The notes under the pieces: model-generated
The model's input: only the letters and a program-made list of their open reading frames with translations
The model's database searches: none
What the model was told of the DNA's origin: nothing
NCBI GenBank assembly: GCA_032191485.1
Contig: JAVDOI010000013.1
Coordinates: forward strand, 52,501 to 116,500
Source of the DNA: Leptoclinus maculatus
Lineage: Eukaryota > Chordata > Actinopteri > Perciformes > Stichaeidae
DNA: 64,000 bases
Reading direction: 5' to 3'
In this document: positions 45,639-57,400 of the stretch, piece after piece
How the letters are laid out: each line of letters opens with the position of its first letter
Numbering within the stretch: the stretch's first letter is position 1
Made by a program: the position numbers and the translations under genes

Positions 45639-46315
45639 GGTTCCGATCACAAGAAGGTTTAAATGTTCCACAGTTTAATGTTTAAAGCTGCTGTTACACC
45701 GGCGGACAGTCAGCGAGTCACGGCGCTACGGAAGCCCCACAAGCGTTTTGACAGGAAAACGCGGTTGGTAATTTCGGCATGACGCATTCAAATGTCACTT
45801 TTAACGTAAATCTAGAAATATGAGTTCAGATTTAAGAGGCCGTTAATGTAAATTTGAAGGATTCATAAAATAAATGGTGTTAAAATATCATGTTGTCTTC
45901 GCGGGCAGGAGTATACACTATACAATAAACGGATTCGCTTGCCGTAGTTGTCAAACGTATCAGAGACTCTTCAAGTAGAGCCGGATGTTCTGCGACTGAT
46001 CTTCAAAACAAAAGCATGAACTCCTTTTTTAAGTTATCATATTTAACGCTAGTATAATTTATGGTCACCATGTTGATCACACTCATCACGCAATTACACC
46101 TGGTTCCCTGAAGGAAGTTCACGAGCCATAAGTTAAGTATTTATTCACTTTTGCTTTACGAGACATTTCCAACAAGGGTTTTATTTTGAAATGTTTTACT
46201 TTGAGAACAGGAACCGGAAGCTTTAGCGGTTTGACGCCGCTGTCTCGTTGCTGCTGTTCTGTTTACAGATTATAAATGTTACAAACGACCCGGATGTAAC
46301 ACGTTAACTCATCAT
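45639..46315. promoter_or_regulatory. Shared promoter region of RTCB and FBXO7
   Basis: The RTCB start codon and the FBXO7 leader exon face away from each other over about 600 bases. A non-coding FBXO7 exon probably ends at 46315 (ATCAT|GTAAGT). The sequence GGAACCGGAAGC near 46209-46220 is an ETS-type site typical of housekeeping promoters. The same head-to-head pair exists on human chromosome 22 (known), which supports a bidirectional promoter. Confidence 0.6.
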
Positions 46316-46858
46316 GTAAGTGTTTTTATTTCTGTTTTTATCTCCAAACCGTCGGTTAAACGAGTCAACTAGCTAACTAACCTAGTTAACGCTAAGTTAA
46401 CTAGCAACGCTTCGTTGTTACGCAACAATTTAAAACGGTCAGAAACGAAAACGAAACGTTTAATTTCTTCTTCTACAGATTATTTAATGTTAGACTCCTG
46501 CTGGATTAATTTCATATCTATATTATCTTATTTATTTTGTAATGTGTCGGTGTTTTTTGTCTCGTGTGAAAAGTTTTTATTAAATTAAATTAAATTAATT
46601 AAATTAAAGCTGCAGGGATCAAAACATCTAAAAACAACGTTAGTGACTCATCATAAATAAAAACATGGATGACTCATGTAGTTTCTGTTTCTGTTCTTAT
46701 TCAGCAGGATTCCACCAAACTACATTAACTTTCATCAAATCCTAGAAATGAAATGTTTAAAGTGTTTAAAGTGGCTCTCCTGTGGGTCTGTTCCCTTTAA
46801 TAACGATGAAGTTATCGTTTAACTATATAGTGAATGACTTCATCTGTTGGTCTGCAGC

Positions 46859-49588
46859 ATGAAGCTTCGTGTTCGGCTCCAGAGTCTCACCAGCAGAGAG
46901 GAGTTACTGGGAGCTGATCCCAGTGTGAAGGAGCTCCGGGAGCTCGTCAAGGAGAAGCTGCTGTCCTCTCAGGGACTCAGGTCAGATATGAATAGAGAGA
47001 TGATGATGTTTATGTTCTTTCTGTCTTATTTGTATAAGATAGAAACATGTTTAAACGTTTTGTGTTCCAGTGCAGACACACAGTTCAGTTTGTCTCTGAA
47101 CGGCTCAGAGCTTCTTTCAGACTCCGGTCAGACTCTGTCGTCCTGCGGCATCGTCTCCGGAGATCTGATCTGTGTCGTCCTGCCGGAGTCTGCAGCCGAC
47201 AGGACGACCAGCAACTCGCAGAACCAGCAGAACCAGCAGAACCAGCAGACTGCTGCCATGACATCCAACCAGGTGAGTGAATCAACCAGGAGACAACCTC
47301 CGGTTCTTTAATGTGTTAAAGCTGCATTCTCTCTCGTGTCCACCAGGGGGCGACTCCTCTGGTTCTATAGAAGTCTATGAGAAAATGACTCTACTTCTCT
47401 CTTGATTTATTACCTCAGTAAACATTGTAAACATGAGTTTATGGTCTCAATCTCTAGTTTCAAGTCTTCTTCAATACAGCATGATGTTCATTTAGTACAT
47501 TATGGTCCATTTAGAGTCAAACAGACCATAAAGCAGGGGATGCTTTAGGGCGGGGCAAAACCCAAGATGGCGACAGACAAAATTACAAAATGCAGAACTC
47601 CAGGCTGTAAAACACAAAGTAGTGGTGTGGTCACTGTGACTACGTCCACTTCTTACTGTCTATAGATTCATGTGGTAAAGATGTGTCCTCGTGATAACAA
47701 CAGTTGGTGATTTATTGATCCATCTCAACACTGCTGCTGCTTCAAGGATTCACTCTAAACTGCCTCCTTACTGATCGTACTTGTTTTGACCTCGTTGTGT
47801 TCATTAATCAGTCCAGCAGACCTGCAGCATCCGTATCGGACCCCGAGGAGTCCGGACCGCCGTCGGCCCCCAGCTGGGAGCCCATGCTGTGCAGCGAGGC
47901 GGAGGACGGCCGGGCCCCTCTCTCTCTGGAGCTCCTGCACCACTCGGCCCAGACCTCCAGCCCCACTGACGCCATCGTGGTGGCCGGACACCTGCTGATG
48001 CTGGAAACCGGCTTCATTCCTCAGGTGAGAGACGACCGGTGAGGCTTCTCCTTAGTGGAGGAGATCAGTGTGTTGTATGAACTGTGTGTGTGTGTGTGTG
48101 TGTGTGTGCAGAGCGCTGGGCTGAAGGCCTCTGAGATGCCACCAGGCTGGAGGTCCCCAGCTGGAGTCTACAAGCTGCAGTACACCCACCCTCTGTGTGA
48201 GAACAGCCTGGCCATGGTGGTGTCTGTGGTCATGGGCCCCGTGCTCGTCATCAACGGTCGGTTCATCGCCGTCACCGTCTCGCATGAATCAATCGTGACT
48301 TCATAGTTTCACTGAGGAGCTCACAATTTCATGTTTTTGATGAAATATCACAATTTCTTGAAGTACTAAAAGTGACAATAATAAAATGTATTTTCTCTTG
48401 TTGCTGCAGCGACTCTGAAGGTGAACGAATCCGTCGACGCGGTTCGTAAACTGTGTCTGAAGCCGTCCAGCTACGTGACGCACGAGTGGCCAGGTAGAGC
48501 TCTGATTGGTCCACAGCTCCTGAGAGTCACGACATTAATGATGATGATGATGAAGATGATGATGTAACGTCTGGTCTCTGTTCAGGAGAAAGTGCAGCTG
48601 CAGCTTTCAGAGACCTGAACAAACTGTCCCGGATCTTCAAAGACCAGCTGGCGTACCCGCTGATCGCCGCCGCCAGAGACGGTAAAAACATGACATCATG
48701 CTTTAGATCATTTATATAAAGATTAAAGACATAAAACATCCTGCAGACGTTCAGTGTAGACGGAGTATTCAGGAGTCTTACTTCAGTACAACGATGTAGA
48801 AGTACTTAATTTAAAGGGCAGCATTCAGGATAGAATGACTGAGGTTCGGCTGTGATGTCACTGTGATGTCACTGTGATGTCACCGTGGTGTTTTCCAGCG
48901 ATGGCGCTGCCGGTGGCGTTCGGTCTGGCCGCTCTTCCTCCTGAACTGGTCCTGCGAGTCGTCCGTCTGCTGGACGTCCGCTCGGTGTTGAGACTGTCTT
49001 CTGTGTGCAGACGCTTCAGTGTCTCCACGGCCGACTCCTCGCTGTGGAGACACCTGTACCGCCGGGACTTCTCAGGTGAGACGGCGAGAGGGTCACCTGA
49101 CCTCCGGCGGTCCGAGTGGACGCGATCGCTGAATAATCACTAATGTCCTCGTGTGTTTCTGTTCAGATCGAGATGTGAGCAGGTCCAGAGACACGGACTG
49201 GAAAGAGGTGAGACACACGACCAAATGTCCAACTCTTTATTTGACATTCATTTCATTTCATTCAATGATTTGTGTTGTTTGTGTCCAGCTCTACAAAAGG
49301 TTCCATCAGATCCGCTGTGAGCGTCGTCATGTGACCCGTCACAGGCCCCTCCCCCCTTTCCACCGGAACCCCTTCGCCCCCCCCGTGCCCCTGCACCCCC
49401 CTCTGCCCGGCATCATCGGGGGGGATTACGACCAGAGCCCGGGCCTCTTCCCCCCCCTCCCCCGCCTCCTCCTGCCCCCCCGGCCTCGCTACGACCCCAT
49501 CGGCCCGCCGCCGGAGCTCGAGAGGAGGCTCCCGAGAGTCCGACCGACGGGGGGGCGGGCTGCAGACGTCCGGAGAGGATTCATCTGA
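46859..49588 (+). CDS. fbxo7: F-box only protein 7
   Basis: Coding exons: 46859-46980, 47071-47272, 47812-48024, 48112-48256, 48410-48493, 48586-48681, 48899-49075, 49167-49207 and 49289-49588, giving 459 residues (human form about 520). Residues 1 to about 80 form a ubiquitin-like domain (MKLRVRLQSL...SGDLICVVLPE). A Gln/Asn run (QNQQNQQNQQ) follows, then the FP dimerisation domain (about 150-290). The F-box is ALPPELVLRVVRLLDVRS, near 300-340. The C-terminus is a proline- and arginine-rich tail with RPRYDPIGPPP, the family's R(Ar)DP motif. FBXO7 is the substrate adaptor of an SCF ligase, binds proteasome regulator PI31, and acts in PINK1/Parkin mitophagy (known for the human protein). The missing length lies mostly in the linker after the UbL domain. 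Poly(A) candidates are at 49609, 49830 and 49880. Confidence 0.95.
47317..47660 (+). repeat. Dispersed repeat, copy 2 (FBXO7 intron 2)
   Basis: It matches 32609-32836 nearly base for base over its first ~230 bases (except ATTCTCTCTCGTG for ATTCTCTCTAGTG) and extends further through GGGCGGGGCAAAACCCAAGA. Copy 1 is truncated relative to it. It carries the same CCACCAGGGGGCG motif at 47340-47352. Confidence 0.8.
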
Positions 49589-49614
49589 GTCGACCAATCG
49601 GAGCAGTAAATAAA

Positions 49615-49805
49615 CAACTCGCATAATCAACAACAACAACAACAACAACAACAACACCACCACCACCACTCATTATTCTTATTATCAGAGACAGGAAGCT
49701 GCTCATCACAAACAAACTGTTCACCACGTGTCAGTGAGGACGTCCTCCAGGTCACAGAGTGTGTGTGTATATATATGTATGTATATATATATATATATAT
49801 ATATA
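49615..49805. repeat. Microsatellites in the FBXO7 3' UTR
   Basis: A CAA/CAC triplet run (49628-49670) and a TATA/GTAT run (49760-49805) in the presumed 3' UTR. Confidence 0.85.
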
Positions 49806-49889
49806 CACTTAAACTTATGACTTTATTGTAATAAAACTGGAGGACGGAGAAAGATTGAATGTTTTCTGCTTTAAACACGAATAAATCTG

Positions 49890-51270
49890 CAAAAATAATT
49901 CAAATGGATGAATTTTTTGTAACTTCTGTAGTAAAATACTTCTGTTAAATGTGTCTTATTATTTGTTGTCTACTTTATTACATATTCGTTTAATATTTAT
50001 TACATAATATATACATGTTATTACATATTCCTGTATTAACATGTCATAAATGACGGAATAAAGGTTTAAGTGAAACTAAATAAAGTAAAAACCTAAAACT
50101 CTGACGGACGTCTCCACGGTCGGGGGAGCTCGTGAGACAATGACGTCACCTTTTGTCCTAAAACAAAGGGTGCGTTTGTTCAGACAGACGTGTTTCACCG
50201 GTCGACGTGGTCTCCCTCCGGGCGGGCGGAGTTTGCTGCGGTGAAACACCGGTGTATGAAACATTATGTTACCCGTTAAATCCTGTGACCTGCTCGAAAA
50301 TGACACGTTTTTGTATCACCATTTAAAATAACTTATAGTAGTATTGAGGCAACGTGCCAACCACCATCACTCTCTTACGTCTGTTTTAACGTGTCGGTGT
50401 TTCTTTCTGGCGGGGTCACAGGATTTAACGGGGCAGTTTTTGCTATAACACCTGTTACTTTTTACAGACGACGGACGTAAACTATGGACGTTGTTGTCTA
50501 TTATCCATATTTATTTCTTCTTAAACTCCGCCCCGACCAGCCGGGCGGGGACTATCCTTCTCGCGCTAACCGTTAGCAGTAATGCTAACAAGGGTGCGTC
50601 TGATTTATGACCCGCTGAGTCCCGGAGCAGACCCTGAATAAAAACGAACATTGGCAATTTTTTATATGAATAACTAATTAAGCCAAATATGCATCACTGA
50701 GATGTGATGTCAAATAATATGTATTACATTTATTACATATTCGTGTCAACATATTTATTTAATAATAAAGGGTTAGGGGTTAAATTAAGATAAAGTAAGG
50801 CAACATGTATCATAAGCATTGTTTTTAATTAATGATTCATTGGATAATAAGTAAATAAATAAATTTGCCGTACAAAGTTATAGTTATGAGATAGGTAAAA
50901 CGTTTGACTTATTAACTTATAATTCATGAAAAAATAGAACTGTTCATTAAAAAAAGGCTAAATTGAAATAGGAATGGGCTTCTATACATAATTAATAAAC
51001 TCTAAAATTATATAAAATCAGGTTTTTATGTTTTACATTTTTTAAATGTAATAAAATGTATTATTTATTTTGTATTATTTTAATTATTTATTTTAATTAT
51101 TTATTTTGCTCCTTAACTATTTTTGTCCCTTTGTCCTTTATATTTCTGTTTTATAAGATTTTACTATTGTCTTTTTTAAATACACAGAATGAATGTGCCG
51201 GGTTGACAGTATTATCTGTAACACCTGTCGGTGCTCCGGGTCACACCGTGTGTGTGTGTGTGTGATGACG
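49890..51270. other. Intergenic region between FBXO7 and the KIAA0930-like gene
   Basis: AT-rich at both ends, with a more GC-rich, CpG-containing middle (50100-50250 and 50520-50600). A (GT)n run is at 51247-51263. No exon is supported. Confidence 0.45.
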
Positions 51271-51479
51271 TATTCAGGTGAACTGTCCCTTTAAGAGCCT
51301 CGTGTTGATACAGGAAGTGTGAGGGGTGTTTCCAGCTGATCTGCACAACAGAAGAAGAACCGGAGTCTCCCTCTCCCTCAGCAGAATTAGTCCGACCTAC
51401 CTGCCTCCTTTCTCGGACACCAACAGAGCACACCCCCCGGTACCGGCTGGATCTAGACTGTCATGGTCCCGGAGCGGAG

Positions 51480-54400
51480 ATGGCGTCCTTCCCCGGTTTG
51501 TGTGCGGCTGTCGGTCCCGAGGAGAACGGAGAGCTGGACGGTTCTCTGCAGCAGATGCTGAAGGCCATCACCGACGAGAGGAACCGACTCAACGTCCGGC
51601 AGGAGATCAGCGGACTGGGTGAGCTGATCGGTCCGGTATCGATCTACCGGAGGACCACCGGAGAGAGGAGTGGTTTATATACCTTCTAATGTGTGTATAA
51701 GTACACACATATACTGTTATAGTCATCTCAGTGAGGATACTACCTTCTAATGTGTGTATATGTACACACATATACTGTTATAGTCATCTCAGTGAGGATA
51801 CTACCTTCTAATGTGTGTATATGTACACACATATACTGTTATAGTCATCTCAGTGAGGGTAATACCTTCTAATGTGTGTATATGTACACACATATACTGT
51901 TATAGTCATCTCAGTGAGGATACTACCTTCTAATGTGTGTATATGTACACACATATACTGTTATAGTCATCTCAGTGAGGATACTACCTTCTAATGTGTG
52001 TATATGTACACGCATATACTGTTATAGTCATCTCAGTGAGGATACTACCTTCTAATGTGTGTATATGTACACGCATATACTGTTATAGTCATCTCAGTGA
52101 GGATACTACCTTCTAATGTGTGTATATGTACACACATATACTGTTATAGTCATCTCAGTGAGGGTAATACCTTCTAATGTGTGTATAAGTACACACATAT
52201 ACTGTTATAGTCATCTCAGTGAGGATACTACCTTCTAATGTGTGTATAAGTACACACATATACTGTTATAGTCATCTCAGTGAGGGTAATGCCTTCTAAT
52301 GTGTGTGTATAAGTACACACATATACTGTTATAGTCATCTCAGTGAGGATACTACCTTCTAATGTGTGTATAAGTACACACATATACTGTTATAGTCATC
52401 TCAGTGAGGGTAATACCTTCTAATGTGTGTGTATAAGTACACACATACTACCTGTTTTTATTTATAGGTAATCAGGGGCCTGTGGCGTTCAGGGTCAGAG
52501 TAGAGGCCTGGATATCAGAGTACTTTGTCTCGACTGTTTGTGTTCTTTAATGTGATCAATAGTTTAGTAAATATCAGTATCATCTGACATGATGAGGTAC
52601 TTTATCACCACAGATGAAGTATTCAGATAACAAGTAGTACTAATACCACAATGTACAAATACTCAGGTAAAAGTACTAATGCCACTCTGTACTAATTATA
52701 ATCAAAACACTAATACAACAATAAAAATCTCAGCTACAAGTAAAAGTAGAAGTATACAAAATAAATACTCTGGTAGAGTACTAATACGAATATTTCTGTT
52801 TGTTTACAGATAAATAATTACAACACATGTTTACCCAGTCGCTATGCTAAGCTAAGCTAACCACGTGCTGTGTTCGGTTTGTGAGTTTTATTCTGTTATA
52901 ACTTAAATTATTCATAATTATAAGAAAAGATAAATGTTCTTCATCAACCTTTGAGTCCTTACTGTGCTGAAGACCAGCGGGCTGATAGAAAGCTCCGGCA
53001 ATAATCACTGGACCTCTGAAAACACCGACATCGTTCTGCTGTAGTTCTGAACAATATCCTCTTCAATGTACACACTTTAGAACGGACGCGTTTAGAGAGG
53101 AGTACCTTTAGTGGGTGTTCTGGAGCTTTTGATCATATCGCATGATCTTCATCATTGGATGGAGATGTTGGAAAACATCAGACCACTAGAACAACCGTTT
53201 TTAGTGGTCCTTAACGGGGTTCTAGTGGTCCTTAAATGGTTCTAATGGTCCTTAACGGGGTTCTAGTGGTCCTTAAAGGGTTCTAGTGGTCCTTAAATGG
53301 TTCTAATGGTCCTTAAAGGGGTTCTACTGGTTTTTAAAGGGGTTCTAGTGGTCCTTAAATGGTGCTAGTGGTCCTTAAATGGTTCTAATGGTCCTTAAAG
53401 GGGTTCTAATGGTCATTAAAGGGTTCTAATGGTCCTTTTAGGTGGTTCTAGTGGACCTTTAGGTGGTTCTAGTAGTCCTTAAAGGGGTTCTAGTGGTCTT
53501 TTAGGTGGTTCTAGTGGTCCTTTAGGAGATTCTGCTGTTCCTTATGGTTGTTCTGGTGTTCCTTTTGACGGTTCTAGTGGTCCTTTTGGTGGTTCTAGTG
53601 TTCCTTAAATGGTTCTAATGGTCCTTAAAGGGGTTCTAATGGTCATTAAAGGGTTCTAATGGTCCTTTTAGGTGGTTCTAGTGGACCTTTAGGTGGTTCT
53701 AGTAGTCCTTAAAGGGGTTCTAGTGGTCTTTTAGGTGGTTCTAGTGGTCCTTTAGGAGATTCTGCTGTTCCTTATGGTTGTTCTGGTGTTCCTTTTGACG
53801 GTTCTAGTGGTCCTTTTGGTGGTTCTAGTGTTCCTTGCGGTTGTTCTGGTGTTCCTTCTGGGGGTTCTAGTGGTCCTTTTGGGGGTTCTAATGGTCCTTA
53901 AAGGGGTTCTAGTGGTCCCTTAGGTTAAAATCCAGCCATCTGTTTTATATTTGAGGATATTAAAGACTAAATCAAAGTAAAGTGTCTGACTCTTTTAACC
54001 CTGATGTCCTGTATCTGGTCCATTAGAAAAGGTTCTATTGTTTGGTTCTCTGTTCTCTCTCAGGGTTTTTATTCAGTCCGAGTCGTCTACAGGACGCTGA
54101 CCGGCAGCATCAACAGTGACTCGGGTCTTTACTAGTAAAGGACGGTTTCTATCAGTAAATATTACATCACACTCATGAGTGTTCCTTCTCTTTAGTGATG
54201 TCACAGTGTACCAACGTTTAAAGACACAGGACACCTGATTGACTTCTATTATTTCTATTGTTGTTATTATTATTATCAGAAGGAAGGTGAGGGTGCAAAT
54301 AAATTATTAAAAACACTGGTTTTCTTTCTCAGTGTCTGATATTTGGTTATAATAAATAGTTTTATATGACTCTGATGTGCTGATAAATGTACATAATTCT

Positions 54401-57400
54401 CATTAATTTACCATTTAAACTATTAAAAGTAAAGGTAATTCCTCAATGTGTTCTACCCAGCCTTTATGAGACACTTATATATAACAATATATATTGTTAT
54501 ATATATTGTTATATATTTTATCTCAGAGTCAGAAAGCAGTTGAAGCTGCAGAGTTCATTCAAACATCAATGATTCAGGTTTAATTACCTTCTAACCCGCC
54601 AGCGTCTCGTCCACAGAGAACCACTCTATAAATACACCGGTTCTACTGCTCAGCAGCAGACAGAAGGAACCGCATGACAAGGCCTTTATGTGGTTCTAGT
54701 GGTCCTTTAGGTGGTTCTATCACTCCTCATGATGGTTCTAGTGGTCCTTTAGGTGGTTCTATCACTCCTCATGATGGTTCTAGTGGTCCTTTAGGTGGTT
54801 CTATCACTCCTCATGATGGTTCTAGTGGTCCTTTAGGTGGTTCTATCACTCCTCATGATGGTTCTAGTGGTCATTTAGGTGGTTCTATCACTCCTCATGA
54901 TGGTTCTAGTGGACCTGTTTTCAGTGGGTCGAGGGCCTTTGCCTGACAAAAAACCAAAAATGTGATTTTATTTTGAAGGGCATTTTTTATGCAGCGGAAT
55001 TATTCCAGCATTTACGTCACTTGTTCAGCGGTCCAGGAAAAACACCGACCAATGCGTTGTGAATCACATCACGTGATGCAGCTCAGCCAATCAAATGTGA
55101 GCATTCTGACACGTTTCCTGACTCAGTGAGATGTTCACACACTGTGACACACTGGAGAGACGAGGAGAGAGAGAGCAGAGCAGGACTAGTGTAGTGAGAG
55201 TAGTGACAGTCTAATCACAGGACGATCTCCAGAAGAGAAAGATGTCCAGAGAGACCAGAGTCATCAGACTCTGACTGGACAGACTCATACAGGTGAATTC
55301 TTCTTACACTCATTTCTCTTTTTAGAAGATGAGAATAATATAATATTGTGTCTTCTTCACTTCTCCCTGAATGAACTGAATTTAAAGCTGCAGTTCAGTG
55401 AAAATAACTTCTCTAAAATGAATTCTGTTATTTGGGTCGTGGCTTGTCATTAAGGGGTGATGGTGGGTCCCGCAGCCAGACCAGTTGAGAACAACTGCTT
55501 TAGGTGGTAGGTGGTTCTATCACTCCTTATGATGGTTCTATAAGTCCTTTAGATGGTTCTATTGGTCCTTTAGGTGGTTCTATCACTCCTTATGATGGTT
55601 CTATTGGTCCGTTAGGTGGTTCTAGTGGTTCTATCACTCCTTGTGATGGTTCTATAAGTCCTTTAGATGGTTCTAGTGGTTCTATCACTCCTTGTGATGG
55701 TTCTATTGGTCCTTTAGGTGGTTCTAGTGGTTCTTTAGGTGGTTCTAGTGGTTCTATCACTCCTTATGATGGTTATATTGGTCCTTTAGGTGGTTCTATC
55801 ACTCCTTATGATGGTTCTATTGGTCCTTTAGGTGGTTCTATCACTCCTTATGATGGTTCTAGTGGTTCTTTAGGTGGTTCTAGTGGTTCTATCACTCCTT
55901 GTGATGGTTCTATAAGTCCTTTAGATGGTTATAGTGGTTCTTTAGGTGGTTCTAGTGGTTCTATCACTCCTTGTGATGGTTCTATAAGTCCTTTAGATGG
56001 TTCTATTGGTCCTTTAGGTGGTTCTAGTGGTCCTTTAGATGCTTCTAGTGGTTCTATCACTCCTTATGATGGTTCTATTGGTCCTTTAGGTGGTTCTAGT
56101 GGTTCTATCACTCGTTATGATGGTTCTATTGGTCCTTTAGGTGGTTCTAGTGTCAGTATTGATCTCTGTTGGAGCATCACACTGTTATACAATGGTCATG
56201 GAGGAAACCGCAGCCTGAACTCGACTCATGATATTCCTCCTCGCTGTCAGCAGAGATGCATTGTGGGTGATTCAGCTCACTTTCATCAGACGGCTTCACA
56301 GCACACTTGATGTATTTTTAAAACAGGAAACGCTGCTAAAAATAGATTTTATGAAGGTCTCTGCTGCACAACTCTGGAATAACAGGGACACGATCTGAAA
56401 ACATCTTTAAAATAAAGAATCTATGTCATCAACATGAGACCAAAACAAAGAATCTATGTCATCGACATGAGACCAAAACAAAGAATCTATGTCATCAACA
56501 TGAGACCAAAACAAAGAATCTATGTCATCAACATGAGACCAAAACAAAGAATCTATGTCATCAACATGAGACCAAAACAAAGAATCTATGTCATCGACAT
56601 GAGACCAAAACAAAGAATCTATGTCATCAACATGAGACCAAAACAAAGAATCTATGTCATCGATATGAGACCAAAACAAAGAATCTATGTCATCGACATG
56701 AGACCAAAACAAAGAATCTATGTCATCAATATGAGACCAAAACAAAGAATCTATGTCATCGATATGAGACCAAAACAAAGAATCTATGTCATCAACATGA
56801 GACCAAAACAAAGAATCTATGTCATCGATATGAGACCAAAACAAAGAATCTATGTCATCGATATGAGACCAAAACAAAGAATCTATGTCATCGATATGAG
56901 ACCAAAACAAAGAATCTATGTCATCAACATGAGACCAAAACAAAGAATCTATGTCATCGATATGAGACCAAAACAAAGAATCTATGTCATCGATATGAGA
57001 CCAAAACAAAGAATCTATGTCATCGATATGAGACCAAAACAAAGAATCTATGTCATCGATATGAGACCAAAACAAAGAATCTATGTCATCGACATGAGAC
57101 CAAAACAAAGAATCTATGTCATCAACATGAGACCAAAACAAAGAATCTATGTCATCGATATGAGACCAAAACAAAGAATCTATGTCATCGATATGAGACC
57201 AGTTACCTCCTCAATCTGTGACATTTTAGATTTTATTATCACAGTGACAACAAGAGACTAAATGCTCTCAAGCTCAATATTGACTTTATGTTTCTGTATA
57301 TTTACCTCTATGTTCTCTGTGTTGTCATGTTCTCTGTGTTCTCTGTGTTCTCATGTTCTCTATGTTCTCTGTGTTCTCTATGTTCTCATGTTCTCTGTGT

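Noticed and set aside
56407..57261. Repeat proteins MRPKQRIYVIN (plus) and FWSHIDDIDSL (minus)
   Set aside because: These are frames of a 33-bp intronic array with variation confined to a few bases and no coding-type substitution pattern.
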